This document shows positions 1-10,115 of a stretch of DNA of 64,000 nt, piece by piece; position 1 is the stretch's first letter; the number at the start of each line of letters is the position of its first letter. Made by a program: the position numbers and the translations under genes. The notes below the pieces were generated by a model. It had not been told where the DNA came from. It did no database searches and was given only the letters and a program-made list of their open reading frames with translations. This DNA comes from Lucinisca nassula (taxonomy: Eukaryota; Mollusca; Bivalvia; Lucinida; Lucinidae), in contig OY757020.1 in assembly GCA_963580285.1 (NCBI GenBank), positions 104,721,497-104,785,496 on the forward strand, read 5' to 3'.

Positions 1-103
1 AAGAAAAGTCTATATTGTACTTTTAGTCCAAATTTCATCCAGATATGTGAGTGTTTAGTACCTTCATTCGATTGTCAAAATTTACTCCCGGCCAATATTC
101 CCG

Positions 104-583
104 GATGAGGCTTTATTAGCCGAAACTACGTAGTATGACCCATCTTCTTTCTTATGAATGTTTCCATTGCTCTTAAAGGAACTCATTTTTGATTTTTATT
201 TGCCTTCACAGCAGCTGGTGTTGTGCCGTGTGGCGGCCGTAAAACGTCTCCCCGTACATCAACCATAGTGCAGTTTATATTTTACTTTTGGTCCTTTGAG
301 ATCAGCGTGAATATTCTGAGAAATCGGAAATAATTATTGGTTTGGACTCATATTCTAGACATGTTTTTAATTATTTGGACCCCATTTTGATTTATATCAG
401 TCTTTGAATCGACTGCCTATTCGAAATTCGCAAAATTGCAGTATGTTTCCTCTGGCTTTCTTTGCCGAATCATTACAGGGTCACTGATGAGGCTTTATTA
501 GCCGAAACTACGTAGTATGACCCATCTTCTTTCTTATGAATGTTTCCATTGCTCTTAAAGGAACTCATTTTTGATTTTTATTT
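104..583. repeat. 98-bp identical direct repeat (104-201 and 486-583)
   Basis: The stretch beginning GATGAGGCTTTATTAGCC occurs at 104-201 and again at 486-583, with no difference that I can see over 98 bp. The 284 bp between the copies show no coding potential and no inverted ends. The second copy runs straight into a SINE-like repeat at about 590. This looks like a recent segmental duplication, or the footprint of an insertion between two copies. Confidence 0.8.
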
Positions 584-589
584 ATACTT

Positions 590-815
590 TCCCAGAAATA
601 GATTGGACTGCAAGATGCTTCCATGCAGGGCTGATAACAGCCGCACAAGAGTACTGGTAATCCGCTTAGAACGTCTAAGCCTGCCCAGGAAAATTGCTGC
701 AAGTCGCCCCATACATGCTAATAAACCCTATTGGTTTCATTGGGCGGCAGGGATTGAGAAGTCATTTCATCTCAAAAGTAGGGGCAAAAGTCCCACAAAA
801 TTTGTTTATTATTTT
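590..815 (+). repeat. SINE-like repeat R1, copy 1
   Basis: This is a member of a dispersed ~270-bp family seen about ten times in the window. Landmarks in order are GATGCTTCCACGCAGAGCTG, GTACTGGTAAnnTGCTTAGA, TCTAAGCCTGCCCAGG, a CCCTATTGGTTT segment, GATGTCATTTCATCTCAA, AAAGTCCCACAAAAT and, in longer copies, GTTGACGGGGACGTTAAAC at the 3' end. This copy stops near the AAAGTCCCACAAAATTTG landmark. No pol III box is evident, so the family is called SINE-like only by size, dispersal and tail. Confidence 0.65.
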
Positions 816-827
816 GGAACTGGCTGC

Positions 828-906
828 TGACAACCGGTTGTCACCAGCCTGTGAGGCTACTGACAACCGGTTGTCACCAGCCTGCCAGGCTGCTGACAAC
901 CAGCTG
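828..906. repeat. ~33-bp tandem repeat built on a 16-bp palindrome
   Basis: TGACAACCGGTTGTCA is a perfect 16-bp palindrome at 828-843 and 861-876. A degenerate third copy, TGACAACCAGCTG, starts at 893. The spacers are CCAGCCTG(T/C)(G/C)AGGCT. The array has about 2.5 units and no coding role is visible. Confidence 0.75.
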
Positions 907-1193
907 ATATAAAACCTGTTTAATAAATAGGATTTATTTTACATGATGTGAAAATAGAATTTTTAAGTTATATTTGCTATCCTTTCACAAATTGGGGCTG
1001 ATACTTGCTGCCTGAAGAACAGATTCAAATCAGGAGATGTGGAAAAATACTTGATATTCTGAAGGACATGTTTTCAATTTGCAACTGTAGATTTTGTTTG
1101 TTTGGCAGTTATTTCCGAATGGCCTCTAGTGTTAAATAAGGTTTTGGATGGAAATGTACATGTATTTGCCAGTAACCATAAAAACCAACAGTC

Positions 1194-1290
1194 AATCAGC
1201 CCATCGGGGCTTGAAGAAATGAGACTGGACTGCATGGTGCTTCCACGCAGAGCTGAAACTGACCACACAGGAATACTGTTAAACCTCTCA
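1194..1290 (+). repeat. SINE-like repeat R1 fragment, copy 2
   Basis: This matches the 5' half of the R1 family: an AGACTGGACTGCATGGTG head, then GCTTCCACGCAGAGCTGAAA. It is cut off before the CTATTGG segment. Confidence 0.55.
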
Positions 1291-1309
1291 GAAGGACTAT
1301 TATTTTATT

Positions 1310-1428
1310 TTTTATAAGCAATGTGTATGAAGTGCCTTGCTCAAGGACACAACACTTTGGTCAGTGTGAGGCTCGAACCCAGAACCTCTCAATCACAAAT
1401 CCGATGTGCTACCCCTGCACCAAAGCTC
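1310..1428 (-). repeat. tRNA-derived SINE (family T2), degraded copy
   Basis: Read on the minus strand it has a tRNA-like head with a GGTTCGAGCC-type B box (plus strand GGCTCGAACC near 1370). Then comes the conserved stretch GTGTCCTTGAGCAAGGCACT. A second copy lies at 21,025-21,151. The head is too diverged to fold as a working tRNA. Confidence 0.6.
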
Positions 1429-1432
1429 TTCT

Positions 1433-3100
1433 TCACATGTCCTTATTTTTTACCAGTGACATATGTTGGCAGGTGTTAAATCCAGCGTAAACACGCTTTT
1501 GTGAGGAGCAGTTGTGTTGGAAAAGAATATTTAATAGCGCCTAAGCGTTAAAACATATTAACATATAGGGCCATATGCATATTCTTTTACAGCAAGAAAA
1601 ATGCAGAAGAAAAAATTCAGACTATTATTGACCCATGAAAGGAATACATGCTTCCGTGCACATGTATGTAACATCATTTAAACATTGGTGTAACAAACTG
1701 ATGTTGCATCGACATTTATGCAGCTTTGCTAAGACGTGTGCCATCCATGCACTTCAAGGTTTATTTTATGATTCAGAAATACACCTCAACCTTGTTATAA
1801 CACAGAACTTTTGAGTCCAACCAACGGACCGTGTTAGTTAACTGAACCGTGTTATAAATGCCGACTGTATTTGTCACAGTTCAACCATTGACACTATGGT
1901 GATCAATAGTTTTCCAAACAAGATGATGTGCGGTTCGGTTATGAACCATATTTTCCGACTAAAATGTGTTTAGAACTAATCAATGGCAGTAAATACCATG
2001 GCCCATCAAGTCAAACAAGTCTCTTTAATCGAAACCAGCTGATAAACCACATTTATATCCAGAAAATCGTCAGATATGACTGGAGTTTGACGCCATTTTG
2101 ATAGCTGGTTCCTGGCTAACTTTGTTGTTACTGAGCATCCGGGACCGTCAACACTATTTAGGTCATTTTGGAGATTCTGCTTCCAATTCTGTGAGTCTTT
2201 TAGGGTTCAGAACCTGACAATGGTCAACGCTTACGAGAAATTTGAATTACTTCCCTTGGAATGTCTTAACCTTAATATTTTAGCCATTTGAAACTATTTT
2301 TAATGGCGCACATGGTCCTGAATGATTTTTTTACCGCGAAAATCGAGCATGAATATGTTTTATCATTTGCTTTTAAGCTGGAATAAATCTGACTTTCTTT
2401 TTCATGCGGCTCTAGATAATCAGTTTTATTGCAGTTGACCGATCACATCGTCTGCATCAATTTTTAAAATTTCTACTGAGCAGTGGACAGTGGTGATAAA
2501 AAATTTTCCCGGTTGCGTAACTAAATTCTTTAATCTCTTTATAGGTAAGTGCAAATAAGGGCTCATTTTCTTGTCTCCAACATTAAATCAACAACAGATT
2601 AATATACATATATACTATGTTGTTTTGCATGATTTTATGTGAAAGAGGATTAAAAAATGAAACTGTGTTCCAAATTTCAGGTCGATCGGATAACTGGTTG
2701 TAAAGTTACGTGCGGAAGAAGATTGAAAAAAGGCTAAAAAATGGCCATTTTCGTGTGACATGCACTATAAAGCAATACTTTATATTTTTATTTTTCACTG
2801 AAAGTGTTTTCTTGAGTATTTTCCATGATGAATTAGTAGTCATCCTTACCCATTTACTGATATAATCCCCAAATTATTTGGAAAAATGGGTGATTATCAT
2901 TATTTTTCACTGTTTTTTTTTTTTAAAAAGGGAAATGTCTCCAAAATTTGAAAATTTGGGTATATTGTGCTATATGCATGCTGCAGCTTACCTTGTTCTA
3001 TGCCATGTAAATGAAAATGTGTAAAAAATAGTGATTAATACAGCTAGTTTCTGAATTTAAGTCTTTCATTTGATTTGCTTGCATGTCATACGAGAAGCAT
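1433..3100. other. non-coding stretch, no gene recognised
   Basis: No open frame with recognisable protein features is present on either strand. At 1788-1862 there is a degenerate copy of a dispersed repeat with TTATAACAC(A/G)G blocks, better preserved at 30,053-30,125. The rest is A+T-rich and unremarkable. Confidence 0.5.
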
Positions 3101-3125
3101 GTATCCTTTTCTACTAACCATAGTG

Positions 3126-3667
3126 TGTCCCAACAGTAACGGTTAGCACCCTATGTCTATATGTCAGTGTTTGCTGCTTAGATGTTAGCATTCTTTTTTA
3201 TCACTAACCTTCTATTGTTTTCCTTAATGACCTCCAGTACTTATGTAATACAGATCTCCAGTCTATCATCACTCTACAAAATTCTGGGATAGATACAAGA
3301 AGTTGTCCCAACAGTAACGGTTTTGTCCCAACAATAACGGTCACCTTGTGGGTCTTTGCTTTGAATTTGGGAAATGCCACAGTTAAATGAGCATCTAATT
3401 TATTGTTTTTATATACAATAGGTTACTTGTAGAGTATTAGACTCACTGAAAACATAGATTTTAATTTTTTAACTCTAATGGCACTATTTGTCATGCACGC
3501 ACTATTATGGATTTTCACAACGACAGTTAACTTGAGTAATTACTGATGATTAAAAGTAACTTTGAGACCCTTGCATTATACATCAGAGCCCATAACAGTT
3601 TCAGGTATGCATTGACCATGGTTTCTGAGGTTTTATTGGGCAAGCAGTAACCGTTACTGTTGGGACA
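3126..3667. repeat. left cluster of the 18-bp motif TGTCCCAACAGTAACGGT
   Basis: Copies are at 3126-3143, 3304-3321 and 3324-3341 (CAATAACGG variant) on plus, and at 3650-3667 on minus. They end 50 bp before the first ATG of the transposase-like gene at 3718. Repeated motifs in both orientations near an end are typical of transposase-binding sites; that role is inferred. Confidence 0.8.
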
Positions 3668-3717
3668 TTTTCCTGTAAGAGTTAATATACGGTGAAGGGT
3701 TGTATTTTCAGGATAAC

Positions 3718-5988
3718 ATGGAGAAATTAACAGTTAAACTAAACTTTCCAAGGCCATTAAGGTCAAAATCACAAGGAAGAATTCCTGTAGAACAAAAGCC
3801 AAAGGACCCAACAAATAAAATCAGACAAAAAAGGTTCAGAGACAAATGGAAAAAATAATGAGCTTATGAGAGAGAAAAACATCGCCTCTTGCGCTAGCTA
3901 TAGAAAAGAAATTAAGGAAAAAAGGAAAAATGACCCCAAGCTTGATGAAAAACTTAGAAAAAAAGAAACAGAAAGAAAAGCTGAATATCGGAAACGAAAA
4001 CAAGCAGCAAAAGAGCTAGAGGCTAATTCTGAAAAGAAAAAATCAAAAACCAAACCAAAGGTTCCAAAACCCAACACAGAACAAAATCAAACCCCAAATG
4101 GCTCAGAGAAAAATCAAAAGACTTCAAAAAACTAAAGAAAGACTTACAAAGAAATTAACCACACCAGACCCTAAAACCCAAGGGAGTACACCAGCAGCAG
4201 TGCGAAAAAGGGAACAACGGGTAAAAGAAAAACTTCCAAGCTCTCCAAAACAAATGGGCGACAACTGTCGAACATATAATTAAAAATGCAACACCGAAAA
4301 AGAAAAGTGCATTAGCTTTTCTGCAAAAGCAGAAATCTAAACAAGAAAAACCAAGAAATACGAAGAAGAGGCAATTCTGGAGGCTTAAAGTGAAAGAATT
4401 TCTAGAAAAGGAAAGCATGTCAAGACAGATGCCAAATAAAAAAGATGTAATAACGGTAAATGGCCAAACCATACCAAAACGCCACTTGCTATCTACCAAA
4501 AAAGAGGCATATTTGAAATTTCTGGAGAGACACACCCACAATACCCATACAGATACACTACCTTTCGGAAGAGTATTCCTCGCCATATAAGGAAACTAAA
4601 TTTAAACGACAGAAGGGTTTGTGTCTGTATTAAGTGTTTCAATATGTCAGAGAAAATCAGAGCTATCAGTTCACAAGCTGTTATGTGCAAACACAGCCAA
4701 ATGACCCTTAGAACGGTATACAAGGACTCCATTTGTGAATATGACACAGAGTTTCCACACATGGATTGTATTGAACACAAATGTAATAACTGTAAAGAGA
4801 AACTAAGCGGAAAATACAGGGACCTGCTTCAAAAAAGGCCAGATGAAGATGAAATATGCACAATAGGAATTAGTGAATGAAAAATATGTCAATTCTAAAA
4901 ATGAAGTTTTGGAAAAAAGAATATGGCAGCAAGTCGAGCATAAATCGTCCTTAAAGGATCTGTTTGGAACAGTGGTGGTAGAAATGAAGGACTTCAAAAC
5001 CCACCTATTTAAGAATGATTTTCAATATGTCCAGCATCAGAATATTGCGCATAATCTACCACAGGACCAAGCTATCGTCTATGCGGATTTCTCACAGAAT
5101 TATACGCTGTGTCCAAATAACGAGATTCAAGCGGCGCATTATGTCCAAAAGCAAGTAACTCTGCACACCATGCATTTAATAAGACACGCCGAAAGCAGCA
5201 CCGATGAGAATCCACAGCTGCTGAAGGAAGCTGTAGCAATATTTTCAGATGACCTAAAGCACGGTGTTGATTCTGTTTACAATTTTACGTTTAAACTGCT
5301 CACATACATGAGAGACAACCCAGCAAAACTTGGACTGCCAAGTGTACTGCATAGAATAACGGATAACTGTGGGTTCGAATATAAGTGCAAGCTAGCATTT
5401 GCTCATATATACAACTATGAACAAGTAATGGGGGTGAAACTGATTTACCATTATTCAGAGCCTGGCCATGGCAAAGGACCTCATGATGGTATCGGGGCAA
5501 CGGTAAAAAATGGGCTTGACCGTCTTGTCATCGAAGACAGAGTGCGCCCAAGGAACGCTTATCAAACTTACCTTGCAACAGTTCAAAACTTGAGACAAGT
5601 TGGAAAAAATGCTGATCCAAGTGTCCAGAAAGACCTTGAACATTCTAAGAGAATTATTATGTATGCACCAATCAGAATGGCAAAGAAACCCCCCAATGAA
5701 ATTGTTAAAGGTGTGAAAGGCACCCTTAAACTCCGATATATACAGGCACTGTCAAGTGACAAGGTTGAAATTGCGAATTTGAGCTGTGGCTGTCTCAAAT
5801 GCAAAGTTGGCATTGGTGAATGTTCGTCACAACAATGGAGAAAAACAGAAATACGCCAGCTCCGAGTAACTGAAAGTCCTCCAACTGACACATTAACTGC
5901 AGAGACTGTAGAGGATGTAGAATTAGAAAATGCTACTGCATGTATCCATTATATATTTTTCTGCATTCATTTACTTTATGGACCTTAA
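3718..5988 (+). pseudogene. DDE transposase-like protein, frameshifted
   Basis: Coding similarity runs through several frames. A start at 3718 gives a Lys/Arg-rich region that stops at about 3858 and continues in another frame (3866-4135, KEKRKNDPKLDEKLRKKETE). It shifts again through 4098-4283, 4390-4590 and 4644-4880. The middle part holds a Cys/His cluster (CVCIKC, HKCNNCKEK). The last open part, 4873-5988 (371 aa), carries three conserved acidic blocks: YADFSQNY, ITDNCGFEYKCK and GHGKGPHDGIGATVK. It then has a Cys motif, CGCLKCKVGIGEC. This order (basic N-terminus, zinc-like cluster, three Asp blocks, Cys-rich tail) is known to me from uncharacterised transposase-like proteins of cnidarians, molluscs and arthropods. 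I cannot name the superfamily. At least four frame changes argue for a dead copy. Confidence 0.6.
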
Positions 5989-6035
5989 ACCAGTTGTTCG
6001 AAGCTAACAATTTATTCTAGTTTTATAAAAAAATA

Positions 6036-6366
6036 AATAGAGGATCTTACATGAGTGCTCATGTATTATATAATTTATTAAACGAGTTGAGGGAAAGGCC
6101 TTTTCCTCAACGAGATTAAAAAATTCAATAATACATGAGTACGAATGTAAGATTCTATTTATCATATGATATATAAAACGCATTTTATTTACAATTTGTA
6201 TGCGAAAATGTCAATATGCCGCCATAAGTAAACGCGACGTCGCTAAGGACGTTGTACTTGTAACGTTACGGGGCGTATCTAAGTAATTTGCATAATTAAT
6301 CCACTAGTAGATTACGGAATTTAATGCATGACGTTATTACACTCTTAGAGACGACGTCTTATGATA
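6036..6366 (+). repeat. palindromic MITE-like repeat P1, copy 1
   Basis: The copy begins with a long hairpin: TAGAGGATCTTACATGAGTG, then an ATGTATTAT..AATTTATTAAAC arm, with the complement ending in GTAAGATTCTATTTATCATA. A non-palindromic arm follows, containing GCCGCCATAAGTAAACG, AACGTTACGGGGCGTA and ATCCACTAGTAGATTACGG. Other copies are at 38.8, 50.0 and 61.3 kb. The ends carry TCATATGA(TAAA). It is non-coding. Confidence 0.7.
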
Positions 6367-6520
6367 AAAGAAGTTTTACATGCAGTTTTTCTTGCAATAA
6401 CCAATGCATACTTTTTTAAAACAAGAACATTCTTACACGTCATATGATAAAAGAAGTTTTACATGCAGTTTTTCTTGCAATAACCAATGCATACTTTTTT
6501 AAAACAAGAACATTCTTACA
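6361..6520. repeat. 83-bp exact tandem duplication
   Basis: ATGATAAAAGAAGTTTTACA starts at 6361 and again at 6444. The copies are identical through ACAAGAACATTCTTACA. It abuts the 3' end of the palindromic repeat P1, whose terminal CGTCATATGATAAA is included at the junction. Confidence 0.85.
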
Positions 6521-6688
6521 GATAACAAAGCTTTAAACAGCTGTGTCTAGTTTCTGTGTGTTCTTTGCTTTACTAATTTCAAGTGCATGTTTATTGTTCT
6601 CAATTAGCTTCTAATTTTTATTTATTTTGCTTTGCTTTTGTTTGGTTTACTGTTAAAAGCTACTTTTACTTGTATACCCTTAACATAG

Positions 6689-7583
6689 ATGCTAGCATGT
6701 GGTGATGGTAATAATTTGAGCATTGCAGTAGTTGAAAGTTTAGCAACTCATCAGGAACATCTGCAGGTTACTGCAGATTCCAACACTTTTTCAATGAAGG
6801 TCAGACAGAGAGGATGACTAGTACGAGGATCAACGCCACATGATGGAAACTGTTTGTTCTGGGCGATAAGCAGCCAGCTTGATAGACTTGGCTTACAAGT
6901 CTTCACACACACACAGCTTCGACAGAAGGTTGTCACCTTTCTCGCTGATTTGTCTGAGGTAATATGGAATTGAACTTTTGTACAACCATAACATCTATGG
7001 TAACGAGGCATTGTATAGTAAAAAAGTAAAAATATACCATATGATTTACAAAATGTGGTAAATAAGAAAAAGCACTTGTAGTCACTTCATAAAATTTATG
7101 AAACTTGCCAAAGGCAAATTTCATAAATTTTATGACCACTCCTGTAAGATACTCTATATCATATATTATGCATTATTAGTTACATACATCTGCAATTTTG
7201 ACATCAAATTTTGAAATAACTAGCTTGCATTTTAATACTTTGTGAACCTTGCAAAGCTTTGTTGTTATAAGTTAATACACTCCAATTGATTTTCATTTAA
7301 GTCTGAAAAAGAAGAGGTCAACCACTTCTTAACAACAGAATTGAACTCCTACATCAGCAACATGACAAAAGATGGAACATACGCTGATCATATTGTCATC
7401 CACAGTCTCTCAAAGGTTCTAGGATGTACCATCAAAATCGTCCACGCTGAGGGTCCAGATGTTGATGTTGGTGAAAGAGATCATGGATACTGTTTGGTGG
7501 TTGGGTACCTTCCTGACATCAATCACTACATCAGTTTAGAGCCAATAAGGTCAGTCCCTCTCGCTCTCTTCACACAGACACAG

Positions 7584-7629
<46 letters not shown>

Positions 7630-8385
7630 TTGAAAGTGTTACGGTCTGTAACTGATAGAATCAGATCCCAAATCTGCTCGCAAATTAGAAAATATCAAAT
7701 ACATGTAATTGTTACACAGTGGTAAATAAGTATTCTATAGTTTCAATTGATTGGCATTAAATGCAATTTTTACATATTGGAGGAGGATATTTACATTAAT
7801 ATGACTTTGTTGTAATTTGCCATTTTACTGTGTAACAAGGAAAATAAACATAATCAAAAATACACCTGAAAAAAGGTTGTAGATCTATCCTTTATCAATT
7901 CCAGGATAACACCAGAAGACTTTGTGGCAGTAAGGTGTAGAAGTATTAAGTCAAAGACCTACATGTATGTTGCAAAGGTATGTAAATATTTAAATGATTA
8001 TTTGTTATAATGTTTCTGTTGCAAACATTAAAACCTAAGTCTTTTTCACTATACAAAGTACAATATGTGGCACTTGTAAATATTTAATTTACCTGTACAA
8101 CTAAATCTATATAGTAGAATACACCATTATTAGATTTACAACAGATTTACAACATACATGTATGTTTAATTTCAGGTTCTTCAGGTAGGAGAGGAGTTAA
8201 AGGTCAGGTACATGCAGCCAACAGTGGCCTCTGACATATTTACATGGTATGACAACCAGGAAACCTATGACCTGCCACACACAGATGTTATTGGGAAACT
8301 GTCATCTCCAAAATTGGTTCCAGGCAGAGGAATAAAGCTCCAATTTGTGATTCAAGAGTTGGAGGACTATAGCAAACAGCTCTGA
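6689..8385 (+). CDS. OTU-like cysteine protease with transposon-type C-terminal module (4 exons, one in-frame TGA)
   Basis: The exons are 6689-6958, 7302-7549, 7905-7977 and 8176-8385. All have GT/AG borders, their phases join (0, 2, 0), and the last ends at TGA, giving about 266 residues. Exon 1 carries the OTU nucleophile block TPHDGNCLFWAISSQL (catalytic Asp and Cys). Exon 2 carries DHIVIHSLSKVLGCTIKIV and the His block INHYISLEP. Exons 3-4 encode a small basic module (TYMYVAKVLQVGEELKVRYM, then FTWYDNQETYDLPHTDVIG). I associate this module with the C-termini of the transposase family encoded just upstream. OTU enzymes cut ubiquitin or ubiquitin-like chains. One TGA at 6815-6817 (codon 43) lies just before the OTU block, so the copy is either broken there or begins later. 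Since CATAG|ATG at 6688 is also a fair splice acceptor, exon 1 could be spliced in phase 0 from the transposase gene, giving a fusion. Confidence 0.6.
7087..7135. repeat. 49-bp palindrome in OTU intron 1
   Basis: The arms TCATAAAATTTATGAAA and TTTCATAAATTTTATGA flank CTTGCCAAAGGCAAA. The same kind of core appears in the variant hairpin at 35,131-35,250. Confidence 0.7.
7586..7626. repeat. (CA)n microsatellite
   Basis: About 20 uninterrupted CA units sit just inside OTU intron 2, 36 bp after the splice donor. Confidence 0.95.
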
Positions 8386-8536
8386 CAATATTGAGAAGGA
8401 AAAAAGAGATGACTAATGTCAGATCAATAGATCAGTGTTCATTGTTACAAGAAAAAGTGTTAACGTTTTAAAGTTCTTAGTTTAATGTGTTGATTTTAAC
8501 CTTTAGCCTGCTGTAGGCAACAAGCCCTATCTTTGC

Positions 8537-8600
8537 AAACAGTGTAGATCCAGATCAGATGGCTTCTTAAGAAGCCATCTGATCAGGATCTACACTGTTT
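8537..8600. repeat. 64-bp hairpin repeat H2 (GATCAGATGGCTTC type)
   Basis: The core GATCAGATGGCTTCTTAAGA and its complement form a perfect 32-bp palindrome inside longer, nearly perfect arms (AAACAGTGTAGATC...GATCTACACTGTTT). Related hairpins are at 58,426-58,489, at 47,479-47,634 and, as degraded copies, at 22,795 and 63,730. It lies 150 bp after the OTU stop codon. Confidence 0.8.
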
Positions 8601-9172
8601 GACATTCAGTTTATGAATATGTAGATTTAAACTGCATCAAGTAATCTGTTTGGTTCAAAGTCAGAAATGGGTGTGGCTTTATTGAATATTCAGCAGGTTA
8701 AAGGTTAAACATACTTACCTTTCTGCTTCTCACCTGAACCCCCAGGTTCCAGTACACTTGGAGAGCCTGGCTAATGACTAATATGGGCATGTGCTTACCA
8801 TAAGGACTATGCCAAGAAGTTTTGTTCAACAAAAGTGCATAGTTTTAGTTGAAGTAAAGCCTTACTACATCTAAATCCATGTCCTTTGGTTAAAACTTCT
8901 AGGATTAATCCCTATGGTACTAACCACCACCCTTGAAGCTATGTTACTAGCAAGTGAGCATGTTACAGAGGAGTGTTAATAGTCAAAGGGTACATAAAGC
9001 TGGTTAAATGCACTTCAAGCAGGTTTACAAACTACATGCTGGCACAACATTCACAAAATACCAAAATGTTTAAATGGATTTTTTGGCTAAATATTGTTTA
9101 CCAAAGTTTACAAATTAATTATAAAATGTAAATTTACATTAACAATGTTATCATGTTTTTTTTTGACAATTG
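8601..9172. other. non-coding, inside the candidate transposon
   Basis: No open frame or recognised repeat is present. The region lies between the hairpin downstream of the OTU gene and the SINE insertion. Confidence 0.5.
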
Positions 9173-9182
9173 ATAAAAATGA

Positions 9183-9348
9183 TTTTTTTTTTGGGGGGGG
9201 GGGGGGGTTGGGTTTTACGGCCCTTTCAAGATTATTTCACTCATATCGAGCCGAGCGTTAATCATAGGTGGGCGAAAACCGGAGTACCCGGAGAAAAACC
9301 ACCTGACCTTCCGTTGCAGAACTTGGCGTCTCACACGTGGCCCGAGCC
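9183..9348 (-). repeat. 5'-truncated SINE S1 with 10-bp target duplication
   Basis: The minus-strand body reads GTGTGAGACGCCAAGTTCTG ... GGCTCGATATGAGTGAAATA ... GGGCCGTAAAACCCAAC. It lacks the tRNA-like head found at 40,458 and 59,882. ATAAAAATGA flanks it at 9173-9182 and 9349-9358. The 3' tail is a C-run followed by an A-run (G-run and T-run on plus). Confidence 0.8.
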
Positions 9349-9403
9349 ATAAAAATGAATTTTTTACTCAGAAATTAACAATAGATTATTAAGTATGCCT
9401 TTT

Positions 9404-10115
9404 TGTCCCAACAGTAACGGTAAATTACCAGCTATAATTAAATGCATGCCATCTCCACTAAAGTCTCAAATTAAATGTTTTGAATTATATGTGTTTTAGT
9501 TGTTCTTCAAATACCATTTACAGCTGAAAGATATCCTTTCTACTGGTGTCCAAATAAACTGGATATACTTTAGATATGTTAACATCTTTAGAGAAAATGC
9601 ATTGTTTTTGTTAGACTGCTCAATAAAATAGATAAAAATCATTATCAATGATGTTGTATAACAAATAGCATGTTTGTTTTCAACATTGCTAACACATCTT
9701 TGAGCAGTTTTTGACACAAAACTGTTGACTTTTTCACTTACTGTTTATGTTAGTAATTTGTCCCAACAGTAACGGTTGATAGTATATGCGTTTTTCACTA
9801 ATTTTCTCCTGCCTAAGCAGTATATTGGTTCAAGAATAATAAAAATAAGTTGTGTTAAAAACATTTAAAAAAAGAAAAGACTGTTTGTTCTATTATTACA
9901 TCTTAAAAGTTATATTCTTTGAAAGTGTTATGAATGAACCTATGGAATTCTGCGATTTTTAGCTACAAATGAACCCCACATATACAAAAATTTGACCTGA
10001 ACTGTATAATTTCTATATATTATGCCTAAGATTGCTTATAAATAGCCTCTGGATCAAAACTCATAAGTGTATAGCATTAATTTACAATGTGGTTGTTTGT
10101 CCCAACAGTAACGGT
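9404..10115 (+). repeat. right cluster of the 18-bp motif TGTCCCAACAGTAACGGT
   Basis: Three perfect copies lie at 9404-9421, 9759-9776 and 10,098-10,115, all on the plus strand. They are spaced about 350 bp apart in otherwise unrelated sequence. Confidence 0.8.

Larger units (their letters stand above)
3126..10115. mobile_element. candidate DNA transposon with DDE-like transposase and OTU gene
   Basis: An interval of about 7 kb is marked at both sides by the 18-bp motif TGTCCCAACAGTAACGGT. Copies lie at 3126, 3304, 3324 (one mismatch) and 3650 (inverted) on the left, and at 9404, 9759 and 10,098 on the right. The motif is absent from the rest of the window as far as I can see. Between them lie a transposase-like pseudogene and an OTU-domain gene, both on the plus strand. 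I infer that the motif copies are subterminal binding sites of one element. I did not find terminal inverted repeats or a target duplication, so the limits given are simply the outermost motifs. A 5'-truncated SINE (9183-9348) and a palindromic repeat (6036-6366) have inserted within it. Confidence 0.4.

Noticed and set aside
3126..3667. 18-bp motif as an LTR or LINE feature
   Set aside because: No LTR pair, primer-binding site or polypurine tract; copies occur in both orientations and are spaced irregularly.
6815..6817. TGA read as selenocysteine
   Set aside because: OTU proteins are not selenoproteins in any case I know, and no SECIS-like element was recognised downstream.
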